NCBI RefSeq assembly: GCF_014651695.1
Contig: NZ_BMXJ01000006.1
Coordinates: 348,741-412,740 of the forward strand
Source of the DNA: Nocardiopsis terrae
Lineage (GTDB): Bacteria > Actinomycetota > Actinomycetes > Streptosporangiales > Streptosporangiaceae
Reading direction: 5' to 3'
DNA: 64,000 nt
The notes beneath the pieces are model-generated. The model was given only the letters and a program-made list of their open reading frames with translations, ran no database searches and was not told the DNA's origin. Positions 42,838 through 50,635 of this stretch are shown one piece after another. The first letter of the stretch is position 1. Every line of letters begins with the position of its first letter. The translations under genes were made by a program, and so were the position numbers.

Positions 42838-44511
42838 ATGACCGACACCGAACTCCTCACCCGGGCGCGGGCCTGGCTCGACCAGGACCCCGATCCCGTG
42901 ACGCGGGAAGAGCTGGGTGCGCTGCTGGCCCGCGCGGAGACCGGGGAGGCGGCCGCCCTGGCCGACCTCACCGACAGGTTCGCCACCGGCCTGGAGTTCG
43001 GTACGGCCGGTCTGCGCGGAGCCCTGGGCGCCGGGCCCAACCGGATGAACCGGGTCGTGGTCATGCGTGCGGCCGCGGGGATCGGTGCGTGGCTCGGGGC
43101 GGGCGGCAAGCACGTGGTCATCGGGTACGACGCCCGGCACCGCTCCGCCGACTTCGCCCGGGACAGCGCCGCGGTCCTCACCGGGGCCGGACACCGGGTG
43201 TCCCTGCTGCCCGGCCCCCTGCCCACCCCGGTCCTGGCGTACACCCTGCGCGATCTGGGCGCGGACGCCGGGATCGTGGTGACCGCCAGCCACAACCCGC
43301 CCCAGGACAACGGCTACAAGGTGTACGTCGGCGGGACCGGTGACGACGCGGGCACCCAGATCGTCTCCCCGGTGGACGCCGAGATCTCCGCCGCGATCGA
43401 CGCGGTGGGCCCGGTCGGGGCGCTTGCCTCGGGTGAGGGCTGGACCGTGCTCGGCGAGGAGGCGGTGGAGCGGTACCTGGCCGCCGTCACCGCGCTGCCG
43501 TTGGAGGCGGACCGGGACCTGTCGGTGGTCTACACCCCCATGCACGGGGTGGGCGGCCGGGTACTGGTCGAGGCGGTGGAACGGGCCGGATTCGCCCGTC
43601 CGGCGGTGGTCGCCGAACAGTTCGACCCCGACCCCGACTTCCCCACGGTGGACTTCCCCAACCCGGAGGAGCCCGGGGCGATGGACCTGGCCGTCGCGGC
43701 GGGTGAGGCCCTCGGGGCCGACCTGGTGGTGGCCAACGACCCCGACGCCGACCGGTTGGCGCTCGCGGTCCCCGGGCACGGGCTGCTCACCGGGAACGAG
43801 GTGGGCGGGCTGCTCGCCGAGTACGTGCTCGACCACACGAGCGGTGCGGACCGGGTGGTCGCCACCTCGATCGTCTCCTCCAGCCTGCTCGGCAGGATCG
43901 CCCGGGACCGGGGCGTGCACTACGAGGAGACCCTGACGGGGTTCAAGTGGCTGGCCCGCGCGGGAGCACCAGGGCAGCGCCGGGTGTTCTCCTACGAGGA
44001 GGCCCTGGGGTACTGCGTGGGCGGTGACGAGGTGCGGCCGGTGGCGGACAAGGACGGGATCAGCGCGGCGCTGATGGCGCTCTCCCTGGCCGCGGCCGCG
44101 AAGCGGACCGGGCGCACCCTGGTCGACCTCCTCGATGATCAGGCGAGGAAGTACGGCCTGCACCTCAGCGACCAGCTGTCGGTGCGGGTGGAGGACCTGG
44201 CGGAGATCTCCGCGGCGATGCGGCGGTTGCGCGCCGAACCGCCCGCCGCGTTCGGCCCCCTGAGGGTGTCGGGGGTCGTCGACTTCGCCGGCGGGCACGC
44301 AGGGCTGCCGCCGACCGACGCACTGCGCTTCGAACTGACGGGCGGGATGCGGGGGCGCGTGACGCTACGCCCCTCGGGGACCGAGCCCAAGCTGAAAGCC
44401 TACGCCGAGGTGGTGTCGGGGGTCGACGGCGACGTCGCGGCCGCCCGCGCGCGGGGCTCGGAGCTGCTGTCCGAGCTGATGGCCTCGGTCGCCGAGATGG
44501 TCACGGAATGA
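42838..44511 (+). CDS. Phosphohexomutase family enzyme (phosphomannomutase/phosphopentomutase-like)
   Basis: 557 residues with the phosphoserine site TASHNPP (Ser151), the metal loop DPDADRLALAV, the sugar loop YEEALGYCVG and the C-terminal phosphate site RPSGTEPKLKAY. GGAG precedes ATG 42838. The family moves phosphate between C1 and C6 of hexoses. Next to punA, deoC and the nucleoside importer, conversion of (deoxy)ribose-1-phosphate to the 5-phosphate is the more useful role, but specificity is not readable. Confidence 0.9.
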   Translation: MTDTELLTRARAWLDQDPDPVTREELGALLARAETGEAAALADLTDRFATGLEFGTAGLRGALGAGPNRMNRVVVMRAAAGIGAWLGAGGKHVVIGYDARHRSADFARDSAAVLTGAGHRVSLLPGPLPTPVLAYTLRDLGADAGIVVTASHNPPQDNGYKVYVGGTGDDAGTQIVSPVDAEISAAIDAVGPVGALASGEGWTVLGEEAVERYLAAVTALPLEADRDLSVVYTPMHGVGGRVLVEAVERAGFARPAVVAEQFDPDPDFPTVDFPNPEEPGAMDLAVAAGEALGADLVVANDPDADRLALAVPGHGLLTGNEVGGLLAEYVLDHTSGADRVVATSIVSSSLLGRIARDRGVHYEETLTGFKWLARAGAPGQRRVFSYEEALGYCVGGDEVRPVADKDGISAALMALSLAAAAKRTGRTLVDLLDDQARKYGLHLSDQLSVRVEDLAEISAAMRRLRAEPPAAFGPLRVSGVVDFAGGHAGLPPTDALRFELTGGMRGRVTLRPSGTEPKLKAYAEVVSGVDGDVAAARARGSELLSELMASVAEMVTE

Positions 44512-44529
44512 TCCGGGGGCGGGGCGGGC

Positions 44530-45024
44530 TCACCCGCCTTCCTCGTTCGGCTCCACGACCGGTCGGTGTACGACCTCGTCGATGACGGTGAGCGTCTGGG
44601 TGGACGTCACACCGGGAAGCGATTGGAGACGGCTCAGGATCAGGTCGCGCAGCTGGTTGGTGTTGGCGACGCGGACCAGCAGGACGATGTCCGCCGACCC
44701 CACCACGTACCAGCAGTACTCGATCTCGGGGTAGGAGGAGAGGATCTCCCGGTTGGCCCGCCAGTCGGGTTGGCTCCCCGAGATGAGTACGAGCGCGGTC
44801 ACGCCCAGTCCCATCTTGGAGTGGTCGGTCACCACGGAGTAGCCGCGGATGACGCCCTCGTCGGTGAGCCGCTTGATCCGGTTGTAGGCCGTGGCCCGGG
44901 AGACGTTGGCCAGTGCGGCGATCTCCGTGATGCCGGTTCGAGCGTCCTTGGCGAGCGCACTCAGGATGGTCTGGTCGGTCGTGTCCGGCCGCCGGCCGTT
45001 CCTACGCTGGTCGCCCATGGCCAT
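44530..45024 (-). CDS. Lrp/AsnC family regulator, likely of the divergent 2-oxo acid dehydrogenase operon
   Basis: 164 residues. An AsnC-type HTH (ITEIAALANVSRATAYNRIKRL) is followed by a RAM ligand domain. ATG 45024 with GAGGAG upstream; a second ATG two codons later is possible. In Streptomyces a similar regulator (BkdR) sits divergent from branched-chain 2-oxo acid dehydrogenase genes, and the arrangement here is the same. Confidence 0.88.
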   Translation of the reverse strand: MAMGDQRRNGRRPDTTDQTILSALAKDARTGITEIAALANVSRATAYNRIKRLTDEGVIRGYSVVTDHSKMGLGVTALVLISGSQPDWRANREILSSYPEIEYCWYVVGSADIVLLVRVANTNQLRDLILSRLQSLPGVTSTQTLTVIDEVVHRPVVEPNEEGG

Positions 45025-45708
45025 GTGCGTGCTCCTCGTGTGCTCTTGTCGCAGTGCTCAACTCCTTGCTGTCATCGTTGACAGGGAGCTAAGGAAATAC
45101 CAGGTAAACGTTGTTTTCGTCCATAGAAATCTCAGCCGGCGAGATACGGCGCGCGTCCGGGCGGCGGAGTCGGGGGCGGGGGATCGGGGGTTCGCGCGGC
45201 GACCTCTTGTGCGAACCGCCAAGCGGGGGCCTGGCGGGGAAGTCCGACTGTACTCATGGTTGACGCACGGAGTGGGGCGAGGGTTTCCCTGACTGGCCAG
45301 TAACCACAACGAACTGGCTGGAATCAGCCAGAAATTCTTACCTATCGTCTCATTTCGGCCATATCTGTCGTATCTGCAAGTACAGACAACAACTCGTTGG
45401 GTGTGGCTCCGGGGTGGACGCATCTCTGGACCAATGGCTCTTCGTGTGTGAGCGTGCTCCCTCCGTGTTCGCCGGTCCGCCTCGGGGGTGTTCCGTGCGG
45501 GGCTCCCGCGGGTGCGGGGGCGTCACCCCCGGATGCGGGGCGGCGATGGTGATTCGTGATGTTTGGCACGATGTGTCGTTTTCCTGTGTTGGGGATGCTG
45601 AATCTTAGACGCATAAGAACGTACTCGGGACATTCGTTCTCAGGTGTATCGACTATTCGGCCATATCTAGCGTAACTGTCCAGTTGTCCGGAGAATCAAG
45701 GGCAGACC
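45025..45708. promoter_or_regulatory. Long divergent control region between Lrp gene and E1alpha gene
   Basis: 684 bases, clearly less GC-rich than the surroundings. Features: a direct repeat TTCGGCCATATCT at 45354-45366 and 45656-45668, palindrome ACTGGCCAGT (45292-45301), inverted repeat CTGGCTG-GAAT-CAGCCAG (45314-45331) and a -10-like TAGCGT (45668-45673) just after the second direct repeat. The repeats are good candidates for Lrp-type binding sites. Confidence 0.6.
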
Positions 45709-46809
45709 GTGACCACCCCGAGCCCCGGTCGCGCCACCACGCGCGCAGGGCCACGTTGGGAGCCTCTCGACATGCCACCCCAAGAGTCGAAGGGCCAGGG
45801 CGCCATCACCGTGGAGCACCTGCCGCCCGAACTCACCCGCCGGCTCTACCGCGACATGCGCACCGCGCGCGACCTGGACACGGAGGCCATCGCCCTCCAG
45901 CGCCAGGGCGTCTTCCCCGCCTACGTCTCCGTCCGCGGCCAGGAGGCGGCACAGGTCGGCAGCGCCACCGCGCTCGACCCCGCCCGGGACTTCGTCTTCC
46001 CCACCTACCGGGAAATGGCCTCGGCCCTCGCCTACGGCGTCGAGATGGTCGGCTACATGGCCACCCACCGCGCCCTGTGGCACGGCGGCCTCTACGACGT
46101 CATGGACTCGCGCTTCGGCGCCATCAACGCGGTCGTCGGCGGCCCCGTCCCGCACGCCGTGGGGTGGGCCCTCGGTGAGCGGCTCCGCGGTGACGACGGC
46201 GTCGCCATGGCCTACTTCGGGGACGGGGCCAGCTCCGAGGGAGACGTCCACGAGGCCATGAACTTCGCCGGGGTCCTCGCGGCGCCCGTCATCTTCTTCT
46301 GCCAGAACAACCAGTGGGCCCTGTCGGTGCCCAACGAGCGCCAGGTCGCCGGCGGATCCGTCGCCGCGCGCGCCGAGGGCTACGGCATGCCCGGGGTCCT
46401 CGTCGACGGCAACGACGCCGGCGCCGTGCACACCGCCACCGCCGAAGCGGTCGAACGCGCCCGGAACGGCGGCGGCCCCACCGTCATCGAGGCGCTCACC
46501 TACCGCATCGAACCCCACTCCACCTCCGACGACCCCGGCCGCTACCGGGACGAGGCCGACACCGAGCACTGGCGGCGGCGGGACCCCGTCGTGCTGCTGC
46601 GCGCCGCCATGCTCGAAGCCGGGCACGCCGACGAGGAGCACTTCGCCGCCGTCGACGCCGAGGCCGCGCGGCGGGCCGAACAGGTCAGGGACGGCGTCGC
46701 CGACGCCCCCGAACCCGACGGCTCCGAACTGTTCACCCACGTCTTCCGGGAGACCACCGAGGAGCTGACCCGGCAGCACCGCACCTGGCAGGAAGAGGTC
46801 GAGCTGTGA
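45709..46809 (+). CDS. 2-oxo acid dehydrogenase E1 alpha subunit
   Basis: 366 residues from GTG 45709 (an internal ATG about 20 codons later is possible). The thiamine diphosphate motif runs from GDGASSEGDVHEAMNFAG to FFCQNNQWALS; Tyr/Arg in FPTYREMA and the phosphorylation-loop-like RIEPHSTSDDPGRYRD are typical. Together with E1beta it decarboxylates a 2-oxo acid and passes the acyl group to a lipoyl arm. Branched-chain 2-oxo acids are the likely class, judged by the regulator and by similarity to BkdA, but acetoin-type substrates are not excluded. Confidence 0.92.
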   Translation: MTTPSPGRATTRAGPRWEPLDMPPQESKGQGAITVEHLPPELTRRLYRDMRTARDLDTEAIALQRQGVFPAYVSVRGQEAAQVGSATALDPARDFVFPTYREMASALAYGVEMVGYMATHRALWHGGLYDVMDSRFGAINAVVGGPVPHAVGWALGERLRGDDGVAMAYFGDGASSEGDVHEAMNFAGVLAAPVIFFCQNNQWALSVPNERQVAGGSVAARAEGYGMPGVLVDGNDAGAVHTATAEAVERARNGGGPTVIEALTYRIEPHSTSDDPGRYRDEADTEHWRRRDPVVLLRAAMLEAGHADEEHFAAVDAEAARRAEQVRDGVADAPEPDGSELFTHVFRETTEELTRQHRTWQEEVEL

Positions 46810-47825
46810 CCGAGCTGATCGAACGCGCCGACACGACGGTGGAGTCCGCAGTGGTGGAGCTGTCCATGCAGCAGGCCATCAACCGGGCCCTGCGCGTCCT
46901 GCTCACCGAGGACCCCGACGTCCTCGTCTTCGGTGAGGACGTCGGTGCCCTCGGCGGGGTCTTCCGGGTCACCGACGGCCTCCAGAAGGAGTTCGGCGAC
47001 CAGCGGGTCTTCGACACCCCGCTCGCCGAGTCCGCCATCATGGGCATGGCGGTCGGACTGGCCATGAACGGCTGGCGGCCCGTCCCCGAGCTCCAGTTCG
47101 ACGGCTTCGCGTACCCGGCCGTCGACCAGATCGTCAACCAGGTGGCACGCATGAACTACCGCACCCGCGGCGCCGCACCCATGCCGATCACCCTGCGCCT
47201 GCCCTCCTTCGGCGGTATCCAGGCCCCCGAGCACCACGGGGAGAGCCTCGAGGCCCTCTTCGCGCACACCCCCGGACTGAAGGTCGTCGCGCCCTCCGAC
47301 CCGGCCGAGGCCTACAGCCTGCTGTTGCAGTCGGTCCGTTCCGACGACCCGGTCGTCTACATGGAGCCCAAGGCCCGCTACTGGGACCGCCGACCGGTCC
47401 GGCTGAGTGAACCCACCGACCCCATCGGCACCAGCCGAATCGTCCGCCCCGGACGCCACGCCACGCTCGTCGCCTGGGGTGCGATGGTGCACAGGTGCGT
47501 CCAGGTGGCCGAGCTGGCCGCGGAGGACGGCGTCGAGTTGGAGGTGCTGGACCTGCGCTGGCTCAAACCCATCGACGCCGCCGGGCTCGCCGCCTCCGTC
47601 GCCCGCACCAAGCGGGCCGTGGTCGTCCACGAGGCCCCGCTCACCGCCGGACTCGGCGCCGAGGTGGCCGCGCTGATCACCGAGAACTGCTTCCGTGAGC
47701 TGGCAGCCCCGGTCCAGCGGGTCACCGGGTTCGACGTCCCCTATCCGGCCGGCCCCCTGGAACCGCAGTACCTGCCGACGATCGACCGCGTCCTGCTCGC
47801 GGTCCAGCGAACCCTGGAGTACTAG
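46806..47825 (+). CDS. 2-oxo acid dehydrogenase E1 beta subunit
   Basis: 339 residues: LVFGEDVGALGGVFRVTDGL, FDTPLAESAIMGMAVGLAMNG, PEHHGESLEALFAHTPGLKV and the C-terminal transketolase domain with VLDLRWLKPID. GTG 46806 overlaps the E1alpha stop. The lipoyl gene starts five bases after its stop. Confidence 0.93.
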   Translation: MTELIERADTTVESAVVELSMQQAINRALRVLLTEDPDVLVFGEDVGALGGVFRVTDGLQKEFGDQRVFDTPLAESAIMGMAVGLAMNGWRPVPELQFDGFAYPAVDQIVNQVARMNYRTRGAAPMPITLRLPSFGGIQAPEHHGESLEALFAHTPGLKVVAPSDPAEAYSLLLQSVRSDDPVVYMEPKARYWDRRPVRLSEPTDPIGTSRIVRPGRHATLVAWGAMVHRCVQVAELAAEDGVELEVLDLRWLKPIDAAGLAASVARTKRAVVVHEAPLTAGLGAEVAALITENCFRELAAPVQRVTGFDVPYPAGPLEPQYLPTIDRVLLAVQRTLEY

Positions 47826-47830
47826 CCGAC

Positions 47831-48175
47831 ATGGCAGAAGAGAACATCACCTTCACCCTCCCCGACCTGGGCGAAGGGCTCGTCGAGGCGACCGTGCTGG
47901 AGTGGCAGGTCGCGGTCGGGGACACCATCGGCCGCAACGATCCGCTGGTCGAGGTGGAGACGACCAAGTCGGCCGTGGTCATCCCCTCGCCCAAGGCCGG
48001 CCGGGTGGTCGAGCTGCACGCCCGGGAGGAGGACGTCGTCCCGGTCGGGGAGCCCCTGGTGACCTTCGCCGTCGAGGTCGAGGAGAGCGCCCCCCAGGCC
48101 GGCATCGTCGGGCGGGTCCCCGAGGAGGAAGCCAAACCGAAACGCAGAGTGAGGCTGAAGCCCCCGACGGACTGA
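47831..48175 (+). CDS. Stand-alone lipoyl domain protein (E2 reduced to its lipoyl domain)
   Basis: 114 residues. The first 80 form one complete lipoyl domain: FTLPDLGEGLVEATVLEWQV, lipoyl-Lys46 in VETTKSAVVIPS, and VPVGEPLVTF. Then comes a short charged tail ending RRVRLKPPTD and a stop. The E1/E3-binding domain and the acyltransferase domain of a normal E2 are absent, and no remnant of them follows. It is the acyl carrier for the E1 pair. The next gene is an alpha/beta hydrolase, 148 bases on. Confidence 0.92.
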   Translation: MAEENITFTLPDLGEGLVEATVLEWQVAVGDTIGRNDPLVEVETTKSAVVIPSPKAGRVVELHAREEDVVPVGEPLVTFAVEVEESAPQAGIVGRVPEEEAKPKRRVRLKPPTD

Positions 48176-48323
48176 CGCGTCAAAGGTCCCATCTCCGCCG
48201 AGGGCCAGTTCGGATGTCAGCACAAGTGACATACCCGATCCGGGATGGCCGTTTATGCAAACATCTGAATTGGCCCTCGCTCTCCCGGCCAAATCCGGCC
48301 CCGGACATAAGAAGGAAGGATTC

Positions 48324-49076
48324 ATGACCGTGAATCCCGTCGAAGACGTGACAATGCGCTATGCGGATTTGCCTTCGCAGGACCCGACCGACGACGTACC
48401 GGTGCTCCTGCTGCACGGTTTCGGCACCGACTTCGACATGAATTGGCGCGCCACGGGGTGGCCGCGCGTGCTCGAGGAGGCCGGGCGCCGGGCGATCGGC
48501 CCGGACCTGCGCGGCCACGGGGCCAGCGACAAGCCCACGGACCCCCAGCTCTACCTGCCCGAACACTTCGTCGCCGACATCCTGGCGATGCTCGACGAGC
48601 TGGACGTCCGGGCCGTGGACGCCGTCGGGTACTCCATGGGGTCCCGGCTGGCCTGGGAGCTCGCCCTGACCGCGCCGGAGCGGGTCCGCAGCCTCGTCCT
48701 GGGCGGCTTCGGTCCGGTCAACGCCCTGGCCGGCCTGGACACGGCCCGCCCGGGAGAGGGCGACAGCCCCTTCGACCACGTCTACCGCACCGTCGCCGGT
48801 CTGCCGGGCAACGACGCGGAGGCGCTCGCCGCCTGTGTCCGCGGTCAGGCCGCACGCCCCTTCCGGGAGGAGCCGCGACCCGAGGGCGTCCCCCTGCTCG
48901 TGGCCGCCGGGGCCAAGGACGCGGTCGCCGAGGGTGCCGCGGCGTTCGCCGGGCGCTGCGGCGGCTCGTACGTGGAGATCCCCGGCCGGGACCACGCCAA
49001 CGCGGTCTCCTCCAGGGTCTTCAAGCAGGCCGTGGCGGACTTCCTCGGCGCCCGGGGGTCCGGGTCAGGGGGTTAG
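48324..49076 (+). CDS. Alpha/beta hydrolase linked to the lipoyl-domain gene
   Basis: 250 residues. Oxyanion region LLLHGFGTDF, DLRGHGASDKP, nucleophile Ser104 in GYSMGS, acid Asp in AGAKDAV and His224 in GRDHAN. It resembles the C-terminal hydrolase-fold domain of AcoC-type E2 proteins, where a lipoyl domain is fused to such a domain. ATG 48324 follows GGAAGGA. The first 20 codons and the 148-base gap before them are noticeably less GC-rich than the rest. Confidence 0.85.
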   Translation: MTVNPVEDVTMRYADLPSQDPTDDVPVLLLHGFGTDFDMNWRATGWPRVLEEAGRRAIGPDLRGHGASDKPTDPQLYLPEHFVADILAMLDELDVRAVDAVGYSMGSRLAWELALTAPERVRSLVLGGFGPVNALAGLDTARPGEGDSPFDHVYRTVAGLPGNDAEALAACVRGQAARPFREEPRPEGVPLLVAAGAKDAVAEGAAAFAGRCGGSYVEIPGRDHANAVSSRVFKQAVADFLGARGSGSGG

Positions 49077-49389
49077 TCCGGTCTAGACCGGTTGGCTCGG
49101 ACATGCGGCTGTGACCACCGGTGAAGGTCACGGTACAACCGGTCGTGCGCACGGCCCCTCCGGAGGAACGGGAGGTCAAAAACGGGGAATAGGCCGTTGG
49201 TTGCCACGGTTCGGTGTGCTCTTGGTAACTTCCAGGTAAGGTGCCGTGTCGCTCTGCTCTCGCCTTCATAACAACTCCGTCCGTTGGTTAGGTGTACTTT
49301 CGACCAGCGGATATCGTCCGGCAACAGAACTCAGGTCGGATCCGCGCTGAATGCGGGCCGCTGAGAGGGCGAAGGGGAGAGTTACTCAA
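49077..49389. other. Gene-free stretch upstream of the nucleoside ABC operon
   Basis: 313 bases with below-average GC. It begins with the palindrome CCGGTCTAGACCGG (49078-49091) directly after the hydrolase stop. The rest should hold the promoter and a long leader of the ABC operon; TAGGTGTACT near 49290 could be part of it. I do not recognise a riboswitch. Confidence 0.6.
49078..49091. promoter_or_regulatory. GntR/DasR-like palindrome, copy 2
   Basis: Perfect 14-base palindrome CCGGTCTAGACCGG, with the core GGTCTAGACC of DasR-type sites. It shares the 16-base word AGTCCGGTCTAGACCG with the copy upstream of deoC. It lies 299 bases upstream of the lipoprotein start; it could also act as a weak terminator for the hydrolase gene. 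Confidence 0.55.
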
Positions 49390-50445
49390 GTGAAGCGCAG
49401 CAACGCAGCCAAGTTCGCCGCGGTCGCCGCGGCGGGCGTGTTGGCACTCACCGCGTGTGACAACGCGGCCGAAGACACCGGCGACAGCGGAAACGGCGGC
49501 GGCGAAGAGGCTTCCGAGATCCGGGTCGGCCTGGCCTTCGACGTGGGCGGTCGCGGCGACCGCTCGTTCAACGACTCCGCCTACCGGGGCCTGCAGCAGG
49601 CCGCCGACGAGCTCGGCGTCGAGACCGCCGACTTCGAGCCGGCCGACGGGGAGGCCGACTCCGACAAGCAGGACCGCCTCGCCAACATGGCCGAGGAGGG
49701 CTTCGACGTCGTCATCGGTGTCGGCTTCGCCTACCAGGAGCCGATGGAGGCCGTCGCCGAGAACTACCCGGACACCAACTTCGCGATCGTCGACTCCGAG
49801 GTCGAGGGCCACGACAACATCACCAGCCTCGTCTTCGCCGAGGAGCAGGCCTCCTTCCTGGCCGGTGCCGCCGCGGCGCTGACCACCGAGGAGGACCACG
49901 TCGGCTTCGTCGGCGGTGTCGAGACCCCGCTGATCCACAAGTTCGAGGCCGGGTACGTCGCCGGTGTCGAGCACGTCAACGAGGACATCAACGTCGAGGT
50001 CGACTACCTCAGCCAGCCGCCGGACATGAGCGGCTTCAGCGACCCGGCACAGGGCCGTGAGGCCGCCCAGGCCCAGTACGACCGCGGTGCCGACGTGATC
50101 TACCACGCCGCCGGCGCCTCCGGCAACGGTGTCCTCCAGTCCGCCGTCGACAACGAGTTCACCTTCATCGGCGTCGACAGCGACCAGTACGAGAACGCCG
50201 AGGAGCAGCAGAAGCCGTACGTGCTGACCTCCGCCATCAAGCAGGTCGACGTCGCCGTCTTCGAGATGATCAAGTCCGTGGTCGAGGGCGACCCGCAGAC
50301 CGGCATCCAGCGCTTCGAGCTCGCCGACGGCGGTGTGGACTACACCCTGTCCAACGAGGAGGCCATCGAGCCGATCCAGGAGGAGCTCGACGCACTCAAG
50401 CAGGAGATCATCGACGGCGAGATCGAGGTTCCGACCCAGCCCTAG
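49390..50445 (+). CDS. BMP family nucleoside-binding lipoprotein
   Basis: 351 residues. A lipoprotein signal peptide ends at LALTAC (lipobox Cys23), followed by a Gly/Ser/Asp linker and a basic-membrane-protein (PnrA-like) fold: VGLAFDVGGRGDRSFNDSAYRG, VIGVGFAYQEPM, GFVGGVETPLI and DVIYHAAGASGNG. Such proteins bind nucleosides for ABC import. GTG 49390. A branched hairpin after the gene can make it more abundant than the transporter parts. Confidence 0.93.
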   Translation: MKRSNAAKFAAVAAAGVLALTACDNAAEDTGDSGNGGGEEASEIRVGLAFDVGGRGDRSFNDSAYRGLQQAADELGVETADFEPADGEADSDKQDRLANMAEEGFDVVIGVGFAYQEPMEAVAENYPDTNFAIVDSEVEGHDNITSLVFAEEQASFLAGAAAALTTEEDHVGFVGGVETPLIHKFEAGYVAGVEHVNEDINVEVDYLSQPPDMSGFSDPAQGREAAQAQYDRGADVIYHAAGASGNGVLQSAVDNEFTFIGVDSDQYENAEEQQKPYVLTSAIKQVDVAVFEMIKSVVEGDPQTGIQRFELADGGVDYTLSNEEAIEPIQEELDALKQEIIDGEIEVPTQP

Positions 50446-50504
50446 TCGGCCGGGTCCACACGGTTCGCCCCGCCGCGGGCACGGCCCGCGGTGACAGTGC
50501 CCCA

Positions 50505-50550
50505 GGGCGGCACCGGTGACAGGGGGAGCAGTCCCCTTCCGGTGCCGCCC
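50505..50550 (+). terminator. Branched hairpin between lipoprotein and ATPase genes
   Basis: An outer 12-bp stem (50505-50516 with 50539-50550) encloses a smaller stem (50521-50525 with 50533-50537). Probably an attenuator or 3'-end stabiliser inside the operon. Confidence 0.65.
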
Positions 50551-50635
50551 CGGTTGCCGTTTTCCGCGACGATGGCGTCCGGACACGAACCCTTCGGGGC
50601 CCGTGCGCCACGTTGCTGTTTCCACGAGGAGAAAG

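Noticed and set aside
42502..44298. 598-residue minus-strand frame across the mutase gene
   Set aside because: Shadow of the phosphohexomutase gene, which has clear motifs and a ribosome site.
45342..45614. Possible 90-residue minus-strand gene in the Lrp/E1alpha spacer
   Set aside because: No ribosome site, atypical composition and no family resemblance; the stretch is better read as control DNA.
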